Of a stretch of DNA of 11,605 bases, positions 1 through 5,348 are shown piece after piece; the stretch's first letter is position 1; each line of letters begins with the position of its first letter. The stretch is from the NCBI GenBank assembly GCA_035455265.1, contig DATIFK010000101.1, forward strand, positions 1 through 11,605, written 5' to 3'. Source of the stretch: MGOM01 sp035455265 (GTDB lineage: Bacteria > Chloroflexota > Anaerolineae > Anaerolineales > E44-bin32). The notes beneath the pieces were generated by a model. That model ran no database searches and was not told the DNA's origin. It was given only the letters and a program-made list of their open reading frames with translations. The translations under genes were made by a program, and so were the position numbers.

Positions 1-168
1 CTCGGCCTCCACCTGGTGAAGCGCATGTTGGAGGCCATGGGTGGAGGGATTCGAGCGGAGAGCGGGCCGACCCAGGGCGCCCGGATGGTCTTCTGGCTGC
101 CGCGCGCGGACTTGCCCAATGTGGCCGAGTCGCGGCCTGAAGAATCGAAGGTCGGCAGGGAGGCCTAA
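1..168 (+). CDS. Sensor histidine kinase, C-terminal fragment (5' end outside window)
   Basis: The 55 visible residues start inside the ATP-binding (HATPase_c) domain. LGLHLVKRMLEAMGGGI corresponds to the G2 box and following helix of histidine kinases (usual form GLGLxIvkxivexHGG). ESGPTQGARMVFWLP is the last strand pair (usual form SexGxGtxFxfxLP). A short polar tail of about 20 residues follows before the TAA. The phosphorylated histidine, N box and sensor region lie upstream of the window, so the stimulus cannot be inferred. An OmpR-family response regulator follows on the same strand, the usual cognate arrangement. The two genes are separated by about 180 nt of repeat-like spacer instead of being tightly coupled, and the regulator has its own ribosome binding site. 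Family assignment is firm; pairing with the regulator is inference. Confidence 0.85.
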   Translation, partial: LGLHLVKRMLEAMGGGIRAESGPTQGARMVFWLPRADLPNVAESRPEESKVGREA

Positions 169-349
169 GGGGATGCGCTCAGCTGCCAGCCACCAGCCGC
201 CCGCCACCAGCAAGAACCGTTTCGAGTGGCCAGTAACCGGTCGCCAGTCAAGGATGGGGACTGGAGACCGGGAACTGGAAACTCGAAACTGGAAGCCGAA
301 AGGGCTGGAGGCGGGTAGCTGGGGCTGGTCGCTTTACTCCTGAGGTGAC
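169..349. repeat. Spacer filled by a dispersed degenerate repeat (plus orientation)
   Basis: This spacer separates the kinase and regulator genes and is rich in CCAGC, CCACCAG, AACTGGAA and GGGACTGG-like units. The core 210-292 aligns without gaps to the reverse complement of 9711-9793: by hand count about 68 of 83 bases are identical, including the block GCAAGAACCGTTTC and the block TCGCCAGTCAAG. The element carries no convincing gene; reading frames through it have no recognisable motif. It ends just before the GAGGTGA ribosome binding site of the regulator. Related spacers occur at 4139-4203 and 6949-6985. Confidence 0.75.
342..348 (+). promoter_or_regulatory. Shine-Dalgarno site of the response regulator
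   Basis: GAGGTGA lies immediately before the ATG at 350 with one intervening base. Seven bases complementary to the 16S tail at this aligned spacing fix the start at 350. Confidence 0.7.
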
Positions 350-1033
350 ATGACCGCCAACATCCTCCTGGTGGACGACGACCCGACGCTGCTCCGCTTC
401 CTGCGCGAGTATCTGGAGCGTGAGGGCTACTCTGTGCACACTGCCGAACGCGGCCAGGAGGCGTTGCGCGCCTTCTACGACACTCGGCCCGACCTGGTGG
501 TGCTCGACGTCATGATGCCGGGAATGGATGGGTGGGAGGTGGCGGCTCGACTCCGGGAGCTGGCCGAGACGCCCGTCATCTTGTTGACGGCCAAGACGAG
601 CGAGGCCGACAAGCTGCGCGGATTCCGATTGGGCGTGGATGACTATGTGACCAAGCCGTTCAGCCTGGCGGAGCTCGGCGCCCGCGTGCGTGCCGTTCTC
701 GGTCGGACGCAAACGACCAATGATGATGAGTCCATGATCCGGCACGCCGGTCCGCTGACAGTCGACACGCGCAAGCGAGAGGTCCGGCTGGAGGGACGAC
801 CGATCGAGGTCACCCCGACCGAGTTTCGTCTGCTGGCCTGCCTGTCGGCGCGCATCGGCGAGGCGGTCTCGCAGGAAACGCTGGTGGATCAGGTCTGGGG
901 CGAGGAGCGCCAGGGCGGCGCCGGTGCCCTTCGCCGGTACATCTGGTTCCTGCGCCAGAAGATCGAGGCCGATCCGGACCATCCCGAGCGCCTGGTGACG
1001 GTGCGCGGGTTTGGGTATCGGTTGGAGAGCTAA
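350..1033 (+). CDS. OmpR/PhoB-family response regulator (REC + winged helix)
   Basis: DNA-binding response regulator of 227 residues, the usual length for the OmpR family. The receiver domain (about 3-118) keeps all key residues: acidic pocket in VDDD (9-11), phospho-acceptor Asp53 in VVLDVMMPG, switch Thr80 in ILLTA, and Lys102 in the TKPF motif. A short linker (121-131) leads to a C-terminal winged-helix domain (132-226) with the family hallmarks VTPTEFRLLACL, a recognition-helix region ending in FLRQKIE, and the terminal hairpin VRGFGYRLE. It should be phosphorylated by the kinase encoded just upstream and then bind tandem direct repeats as a dimer. Pho-box-like direct repeats occur upstream of two, perhaps three, other genes in this window (1247-1264, 3057-3074, 8207-8222); linking them to this regulator is inference. 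The ligand or stress sensed is unknown. Confidence 0.95.
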   Translation: MTANILLVDDDPTLLRFLREYLEREGYSVHTAERGQEALRAFYDTRPDLVVLDVMMPGMDGWEVAARLRELAETPVILLTAKTSEADKLRGFRLGVDDYVTKPFSLAELGARVRAVLGRTQTTNDDESMIRHAGPLTVDTRKREVRLEGRPIEVTPTEFRLLACLSARIGEAVSQETLVDQVWGEERQGGAGALRRYIWFLRQKIEADPDHPERLVTVRGFGYRLES

Positions 1034-1064
1034 TCCCCTCAGACTTACACCTCCTCGCGTTGGC

Positions 1065-1092
1065 GTAGGGGCGAAGCATGCTTCGCCCCTAC
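1065..1092. repeat. 28-bp perfect palindrome (GGGGCGAAGCATGCTTCGCCCC core)
   Basis: Positions 1065-1092 read identically on both strands, from GTAGGGGCG at the left end to CGCCCCTAC at the right end. It begins 31 nt after the regulator stop codon, so it could form a cruciform or an RNA hairpin that ends or stabilises the regulator transcript. No T-run follows on either side, so a classical intrinsic terminator is not supported. I regard it as a member of a small palindromic dispersed repeat class, from general familiarity with this motif; only one copy is present in the window. Confidence 0.65.
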
Positions 1093-1163
1093 CCATGCAC
1101 CCATCTTGCGTGGACCCCGACAGGACCGCGGTACTGTGCGCGACCCCGGGCCCGCCCCCGCCG

Positions 1164-1179
1164 TGGGAGCCGGCTCCCA
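1164..1179. repeat. 16-bp perfect palindrome
   Basis: TGGGAGCCGGCTCCCA is fully self-complementary and lies about 70 bp downstream of the larger palindrome. Its role is unknown. Confidence 0.45.
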
Positions 1180-1246
1180 GGCGGAAATTCCGGCCGCGCC
1201 ACCCGCGCTGCGGCGGCTAGGACCTCGGTACTCCCGCGCCCGGTGT

Positions 1247-1293
1247 ATGTCACAAACCTGTAAGGGCGGCCCGCCCACCGCGCAGTCTACACT
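1247..1293 (+). promoter_or_regulatory. Candidate promoter of the TadE fusion gene with pho-box-like direct repeat
   Basis: ATGTCAC-AAAC-CTGTAAG (1247-1264) is a direct repeat of 7-mers with an 11-bp period, the arrangement bound by OmpR/PhoB-type dimers; it resembles the classical pho box (CTGTCAT repeats). 23 bp further down is a weak -10-like hexamer TACACT (1288-1293). No good -35 hexamer is visible, which fits an activator-dependent promoter. The same repeat and the same 23-bp spacing occur at 3057-3103. Confidence 0.45.
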
Positions 1294-1338
1294 CAAGGTC
1301 GGTAGGCGGGAATCGCACATGGCTTCCGATTCCGCCGC

Positions 1339-1342
1339 GGAG
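1339..1342 (+). promoter_or_regulatory. Shine-Dalgarno site deciding the ATG 1351 start
   Basis: GGAG lies 8 nt before ATG 1351. It favours this start over the in-frame GTG at 1342, which it overlaps. Confidence 0.55.
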
Positions 1343-1350
1343 TGGCAGGC

Positions 1351-2916
1351 ATGCATGCGGGATATCCAAGCGGGCAGCGATGGCGAGGACAGGGGCTGGT
1401 CGAGTTCGCCCTGATCCTTCCGCTGATTCTGTTCATCATGTTCTTCATCATCGAAATGGCGCGCCTGTTGCACGCCTACATGGCGATCGAGAACGGCGCC
1501 CGCTTTGGTGTGCGCTACGCCGCCACCGGCGAATACAACGGCACCTATTGCTCCGGATTTCCCGGCGGGATCTGCGACTCCCAGCCGGAGGAAGACGCCG
1601 CCCGCATCCCCTCGATCAAAGACTCCGCTCGCGCCGGATCGACCTCCGTGCTGCGAAACGAATCGCTGTTGCCGGGACAGCCCGGCTACTTCAAGGTCAC
1701 CGTGTGCTCCAACAAGCCCGGGGTGGTCTACTTCCCGGCCGACGTCAATGCTGCTATCCCGGCGGATTGCCAGCCAACCGAGGACGGCGGCGGGCCCGGC
1801 GACCGCGTCTCGGTCACGGTTGACTTCGATCACCCGCTGATCGCGCCGATCCTGAGTTCGTGGTGGCCGTCGCTCCACCTGACGGCCAAACGCGAGGCTA
1901 TCGTCGAGCAGTTCCGTGTTTCGCGCGTGGTCGGTCTGCCGGCGACCATCGCCGTGCCGACCTTCACCCCGACCAGCTCGCCGACCCCGACGGAGACGTT
2001 GACGCCGACCGAAACCTTCACACCGACGGAAACCGAGACCCCGACCGAGACGTTCACGCCAACGCTGACGGAGACGTCGACGGTCACGCCCTCGCCGACT
2101 CTCACGTCGACCACGACTGCTTCACCGACGATCACTCCCACGGCCGACTGCTCGGATCTGAGCGTCACGAACACTTGGATTCCCTCGTACAACGAAGTCC
2201 GCATGAGCGTTCGCAACAACAATCCGGTCGGGGTGGATCTGACCGGCTCGACGCTGAGCTGGACCATCGAGTACACCAACCAGTATGTGAACTGGTTCCG
2301 TTTCCTCGGCACGACCTATTACGGCGGCAACGACTACTCGCCGCCGACCAGCGCCAGCCCGGGCATGACGTTGACCCTGGGATCGGGCGCCACCGGCACA
2401 TGGCAGACGCAATTCGGCAACGTACCCTCCAACCTGGGCCTGGACGGGACGTTCACCGTGTCCTTGACCTTTGAAGGACGGTGCACGGTGACCGGGAGCG
2501 TGTCCCGAACGGCGCCGACGGTGACCTCAACCAGGACCGCCACCGCCACGTTCACCCCCAGCAACACTCCGACCCCGTCGCGCACTCCAACCCCGTCACG
2601 CACGCCCACTATCACCTACACGCCGTCGCGCACGTTCACACCGTCGATGACGTTCACGCCGTCGCGTACACCGACGCGGACCAACACGCCCACGCGCACG
2701 AACACACCGCTGGCGTCGAACACGCCCACCCCGTCGCGCACCCCGACGCGGACGTACACGCCGTCCAACACGCCCACGCCGTCCAGCACGGCGTCGCGCA
2801 CCCCGACGGCCACACGGACTGCGTCGCGGACCCCGACGCCGGTCATCAACACGCCAACCTCGCCGCCCAGCTCGACCCCGACGCCGTCCAAGACACCGGC
2901 CTGCATGGAGTGCTAG
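1351..2916 (+). CDS. TadE-like pseudopilin-anchored surface protein with Thr-Pro repeat linkers
   Basis: From ATG 1351 the protein has 521 residues. The N-terminus is TadE-like: a short basic leader, a prepilin-peptidase-type site after Gly13 (QGLVE follows, with Glu18 at +5), then the hydrophobic segment ALILPLILFIMFFII (20-34) and the TadE-type helix continuing through EMARLLHAYMAIENGARFGVR. A small extracytoplasmic part with several cysteines extends to about 195. Ordinary TadE proteins end near there. This one continues with a Thr-Pro/Glu linker (203-265), an unrecognised beta-rich domain (267-388) bracketed by Cys267 and Cys378, a second Thr/Pro/Ser/Arg tail (about 390-517) of TPTPSRTPT-like units, and a C-terminal CMEC. 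Such linkers are typical of O-glycosylated, cell-surface proteins. No other tad/flp gene is in view. The TadE call is good; the surface glycoprotein role is inference. Confidence 0.85.
   Translation: MHAGYPSGQRWRGQGLVEFALILPLILFIMFFIIEMARLLHAYMAIENGARFGVRYAATGEYNGTYCSGFPGGICDSQPEEDAARIPSIKDSARAGSTSVLRNESLLPGQPGYFKVTVCSNKPGVVYFPADVNAAIPADCQPTEDGGGPGDRVSVTVDFDHPLIAPILSSWWPSLHLTAKREAIVEQFRVSRVVGLPATIAVPTFTPTSSPTPTETLTPTETFTPTETETPTETFTPTLTETSTVTPSPTLTSTTTASPTITPTADCSDLSVTNTWIPSYNEVRMSVRNNNPVGVDLTGSTLSWTIEYTNQYVNWFRFLGTTYYGGNDYSPPTSASPGMTLTLGSGATGTWQTQFGNVPSNLGLDGTFTVSLTFEGRCTVTGSVSRTAPTVTSTRTATATFTPSNTPTPSRTPTPSRTPTITYTPSRTFTPSMTFTPSRTPTRTNTPTRTNTPLASNTPTPSRTPTRTYTPSNTPTPSSTASRTPTATRTASRTPTPVINTPTSPPSSTPTPSKTPACMEC
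2535..2898 (+). repeat. Degenerate tandem repeat encoding the Thr-Pro-Ser-Arg tail
   Basis: This stretch inside the TadE fusion gene is built from irregular units such as ACGCCGTCGCGCACCCCGAC, which encode TPSRTPT and its variants (TPSNTPT, TRTNTPT, TYTPSNT). A shorter related block at about 1957-2145 encodes TPTET/TFTPT units. Repeat number could vary between strains and change linker length while staying in frame where the unit is a multiple of 3. Confidence 0.7.
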
Positions 2917-2946
2917 TCGGCGCTTCCGGTCGCCGCTGGAAACCCC

Positions 2947-2990
2947 ACGGCCCCGCCCGATGGACGATCCGGGCGGGGCCGTTGCTCTTT
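2947..2990 (+). terminator. Rho-independent terminator of the TadE fusion gene
   Basis: A perfect 13-bp GC-rich stem (2947-2959 with 2970-2982) encloses a 10-nt loop and is followed by TGCTCTTT (2983-2990). It starts 30 nt after the stop codon. It isolates this gene from the diguanylate cyclase downstream. Confidence 0.85.
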
Positions 2991-3056
2991 CGGGTGTGGG
3001 GTTGCCACAGGGGAGGCGCGCGGCGGGGTACCGAGGGGGCAATTGCCCGTCTGGCC

Positions 3057-3103
3057 GTGTAAGAAACCTGAAAGGTGGACGACCCGCCGAACCGCGTTAT
3101 TAT
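3057..3103 (+). promoter_or_regulatory. Promoter of the diguanylate cyclase: direct repeat plus -10 TATTAT
   Basis: GTGTAAG-AAAC-CTGAAAG (3057-3074) is an 11-bp-period direct repeat like that at 1247-1264. The -10 hexamer TATTAT occupies 3098-3103, 23 bp after the repeat, exactly as at the TadE promoter. A partial -35 (TGGACG, 3076-3081) lies 16 bp upstream of the -10. The -10 is only 6 nt before the GTG start at 3110, so transcription should begin at or beside the start codon. A 12-bp palindrome GGGCAATTGCCC (3037-3048) lies just upstream. Confidence 0.6.
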
Positions 3104-3109
3104 TGAGCT

Positions 3110-4126
3110 GTGGAACCCCCGCGTCGCCTGCCGCTGGGCCCGTTACGACCAGGCCCCACGGACACGGCCCCGCTATACATCGCCGGTGCTCCTCAGGAAC
3201 ACGATGAGCCCATCGGCCTAGCCCTCGTCGCCGATGATGACGCCGAGTTCCGAGGCGTCCTCGTCCGGCGGGCCCGCAAGATGGGCCTGACCGTCGTCGA
3301 GGCCGAGGACGGCACCCAGGCCATCGCCGCCTTGCAGGAGTACCCGTTCGACGTCATCGTCGTGGACGTGTACATGCCGGGCGCCACCGGCCTGGAGGTC
3401 TTCCACTCCGCACGCCGGGTCGACCCCGACATCCAGGCGATCGTGCTGACGGGCAGCGCCAGCGTCGAGAATGCCGTGGAGGCGCTGCGCGGGGGCGTCT
3501 ACGACTTCCTGACCAAACCTCTCGAGTCCCTGGCCGCATTCGAATTGACACTGGCCCGGGCGCTCGAACACCGCCATCTGCTGCGCGAAAACGCCCGCCT
3601 CTTCTCCGAGGTCCAGCGTCTGGCCGTGACCGACTCCCTCACCGGGCTGTACAATCGCCATAAGCTCAACGAGAACCTGGAGACCGAGGTCGAGCGCGCC
3701 CGGCGCTACGGCCGCCCGCTATCTATGATCATGATTGACCTGGACGGTCTGAAGGCCGTCAACGATTCCCAGGGCCACCAGGCGGGTGACTCCGTCCTGC
3801 AGCAGACGGCCCAGGCGATTCGCTCCCAGGTGCGGCGGGTCGATTCCCCGACGCGCTACGGCGGGGACGAGTTCGTCGTCCTATTGCCGGAGGCCAACGG
3901 CGACGAAGCCGAGCGCGTGGCCCGGCGGATCGGCGCCCGGATCGGCGCGATTCGGGTCGGGGGGGCGGCCGTGTCGGCCAGCATCGGTGTGGCGGAGTGG
4001 ACGGCCCAGTTTCCTTCGAGCAAGGAGTTCCTGGCCTCGTCCGACGCCGCCTTGTATGACGCCAAGCGCACCGGACGCGGGCGCGTGGCGGTATGGAAGG
4101 CCCCGGAGAAGAAGGCCACGGCCTAG
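3110..4126 (+). CDS. Response regulator-type diguanylate cyclase (REC-GGDEF)
   Basis: The 338-residue protein makes cyclic di-GMP from two GTP. A disordered Pro-rich N-terminus (1-33) precedes a receiver domain (about 35-155) with the acidic pocket ADDD (41-44), phospho-acceptor Asp86 in VVDVYMPG, Thr114 and Lys136 of the TKP motif. A helical linker (about 145-172, ALEHRHLLRENARLFSEVQ) joins it to a GGDEF domain with LTGLYNRHKL (178-187), metal-binding Asp210 in IMIDLDGLKAVND, and an intact GGDEF at 251-255. RxxD at 242-245 lies five residues before GGDEF, the position of the product-inhibition I site. All catalytic residues are present, so it should be active and controlled by phosphorylation and feedback. 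The GTG at 3110 is the first possible start (in-frame TGA at 3104) and lacks a Shine-Dalgarno site. Its own kinase is not adjacent. Confidence 0.93.
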   Translation: MEPPRRLPLGPLRPGPTDTAPLYIAGAPQEHDEPIGLALVADDDAEFRGVLVRRARKMGLTVVEAEDGTQAIAALQEYPFDVIVVDVYMPGATGLEVFHSARRVDPDIQAIVLTGSASVENAVEALRGGVYDFLTKPLESLAAFELTLARALEHRHLLRENARLFSEVQRLAVTDSLTGLYNRHKLNENLETEVERARRYGRPLSMIMIDLDGLKAVNDSQGHQAGDSVLQQTAQAIRSQVRRVDSPTRYGGDEFVVLLPEANGDEAERVARRIGARIGAIRVGGAAVSASIGVAEWTAQFPSSKEFLASSDAALYDAKRTGRGRVAVWKAPEKKATA

Positions 4127-4138
4127 GTCGGCACTGCC

Positions 4139-4203
4139 GCTCCCAGCCCCCAGCCTCCGGTCTCCAGTTCCCAGTTCCCAGTTCCCAGTTCCCAATTCTC
4201 GGT
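4139..4203. repeat. Dispersed repeat with four tandem CAGTTCC heptamers
   Basis: Four exact consecutive copies of CAGTTCC occupy 4165-4192, followed by a decayed fifth (CAATTCT). The flanks (CCCAGCCCCCAGCC and GGTCTCCAG) match units of the spacer elements at 169-349 and 9664-9828. Its minus-strand form GGGAACTGGAGACCGG corresponds to the 255-280 area, so this copy has the same orientation as the 9711-9793 copy. Confidence 0.7.
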
Positions 4204-4285
4204 CTTGGCGCTCACTTCGTGTGCCGTCCAGCCTCGTGCGCGGGGATAGGGGAAGTTCGCCAGGGCGACACAGTCCAGAACGGGA

Positions 4286-4309
4286 AAGGGGCGGCAGCTG
4301 CCGCCCCTT
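4286..4309. terminator. 24-bp palindrome, likely bidirectional terminator
   Basis: AAGGGGCGGCAG pairs with CTGCCGCCCCTT without mismatch. It is placed between convergent genes, with T-rich GTGCTTCTT following on the plus strand and TTTCCCG on the minus strand. As a hairpin it could end both the cyclase and the secDF transcripts. The U-tracts are modest, and the distance to each stop codon is over 100 nt. Confidence 0.55.
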
Positions 4310-4421
4310 GTGCTTCTTCAGCCTTTCGCCCCTCAGCCTGCGTTCATTCAGGGGGGCGGCCCTCCGCTCCGCTTCGGGCTACTTCGCGAGGGTAGGGGCA
4401 GGGGGTGGGGGCCGCGCTCCG

Positions 4422-5339
4422 TCAGGCCGTCGCAGCCCGGCGACCGAACCACGTGCGCCATTCCTGCTTTTCCCATACGACCAGGATCGGCGCGGCGTTG
4501 AAGATCGACGAGTAGGTGCCGCTGAAGACGCCGATCAACAGGATCGTGACGAAATGGCGCGTCGTGACTCCGCCGAAGAGCAACAGCGCCAGAAGCGCCA
4601 ACAGAACCGTCAACTGGGTGTTGATCGAGCGGGCCAGCGTTTGGACGATGGAGTGGTTGACCAGGGTTTCGTAGGGCAAACGCCGATGCAGTCGCTGGTT
4701 CTCGCGGATGCGGTCGAAGACCACGATGGTGTCGTGGACGGAGAAGCCGATCACCGTCAGCAAGGCGGTCAGGAAGAGCGAGTCGACCTCCCAGCCCAGG
4801 AAATGCCCCAGCAGCGACTCGACACTGATGACCACCGCCACGTCGTGGAGCATGGCGACAATGGCCGCCACGCCGTAGCGGAAGGCGTGAGTAACTCCGC
4901 GGAAGGCGTAGGTGATGTAGCCCAGGATGCCCAGGATGGCGAGGCCGACGGCGCCGGCGGCGCGTTTGGCCACCTCCGACCCGATCGATGGGCCTACGCG
5001 TTCGTCCCTCAGGACGGTCAGCGGACCCCCGAAGCGGGCCGCCAGGTTGTCCAACAGGGGAAGGCGGATGCTCTCGTCGATCGTCTTGCTGCGGATGATC
5101 AGGTCGCTGGTACCGGCAGTCTGGACGATGGGGTCCTGAACTCCCTGTTCGTCCAGGAAGGCGACGACCTCGGCGGGTGCCGGAGGGGTTCCGCCGTCGA
5201 AGTGGATCTCCAGAAGGTTCCCACCCGTGAAGTCGATGGCCAGGGGCAGACCCCACAGGACCAGCCCCACCAGCCCCGGCACGATCACCAACGCCGAAAG
5301 GGCGAAGAACCAATACCGCCGTTGGACGATGTTGAACAT
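4422..5339 (-). CDS. secF: Protein translocase subunit SecF
   Basis: The 305-residue inner-membrane protein works with SecD to drive late stages of Sec-dependent export using the proton gradient. TM1 (about 11-31) is followed by the conserved DFTGG (36-40), a periplasmic P1-like domain (about 41-125) ending in VGPSIGSEV (116-123), and five further membrane segments. Signature motifs are MLHDV (163-167), IGFSVHDTIVVFDRIREN (197-214) and RSINTQLTVLL (237-247). In the second motif the residue before the Asp is His202, where Asn is usual. Length matches the family. The start is set by GGAG (5348-5345) five bases upstream, which overlaps the secD stop codon, indicating translational coupling. It must be cotranscribed with secD. 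Confidence 0.97.
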   Translation of the reverse strand: MFNIVQRRYWFFALSALVIVPGLVGLVLWGLPLAIDFTGGNLLEIHFDGGTPPAPAEVVAFLDEQGVQDPIVQTAGTSDLIIRSKTIDESIRLPLLDNLAARFGGPLTVLRDERVGPSIGSEVAKRAAGAVGLAILGILGYITYAFRGVTHAFRYGVAAIVAMLHDVAVVISVESLLGHFLGWEVDSLFLTALLTVIGFSVHDTIVVFDRIRENQRLHRRLPYETLVNHSIVQTLARSINTQLTVLLALLALLLFGGVTTRHFVTILLIGVFSGTYSSIFNAAPILVVWEKQEWRTWFGRRAATA

Positions 5340-5344
5340 CGGTT

Positions 5345-5348
5345 CTCC
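5345..5348 (-). promoter_or_regulatory. Shine-Dalgarno site of secF overlapping the secD stop
   Basis: On the minus strand TAG-GAG-AACCG-ATG places GGAG (5348-5345) across the last base of the secD stop codon. A ribosome finishing secD is in position to start secF. Confidence 0.7.

Larger units (their letters stand above)
1034..1246. other. Non-coding spacer with palindromes
   Basis: About 210 nt without a credible gene between the regulator and the promoter of the TadE fusion gene. It holds two perfect palindromes (1065-1092 and 1164-1179) and a very GC-rich stretch. Short open frames crossing it have no recognisable protein features and no ribosome binding site. Confidence 0.6.
4127..4421. 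other. Convergent intergenic region with repeats and palindromes
   Basis: This gap lies between the 3' ends of the cyclase (plus) and secF (minus). It holds a repeat block (4139-4203), a 24-bp palindrome acting as a likely shared terminator (4286-4309), and a GC-rich stretch (4310-4421). The last part is rich in GGGG runs and carries an imperfect CCCTC/GAGGG inverted arrangement of uncertain meaning. No credible gene was found on either strand. Confidence 0.6.

Noticed and set aside
248..1096. 282-codon minus-strand open frame opposite the response regulator
   Set aside because: It is a mirror of the regulator gene, running into repeat spacer and palindrome at its ends; no protein family features.
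1319..1414. Short peptide starting at ATG 1319 upstream of the TadE fusion
   Set aside because: It has no Shine-Dalgarno site, no recognisable features, and overlaps the real gene in another frame; a leader-peptide role cannot be supported.
2535..2898. Repetitive block considered as a CRISPR array
   Set aside because: Units are short, irregular, without unique spacers, and translate cleanly as Thr-Pro-Ser-Arg repeats in the reading frame of the TadE fusion.
4330..4400. Imperfect inverted repeat (CCCTC ... GAGGG) as a secF terminator
   Set aside because: The stem is short with a large loop and no T-run on the minus strand; the palindrome at 4286-4309 is a better candidate.
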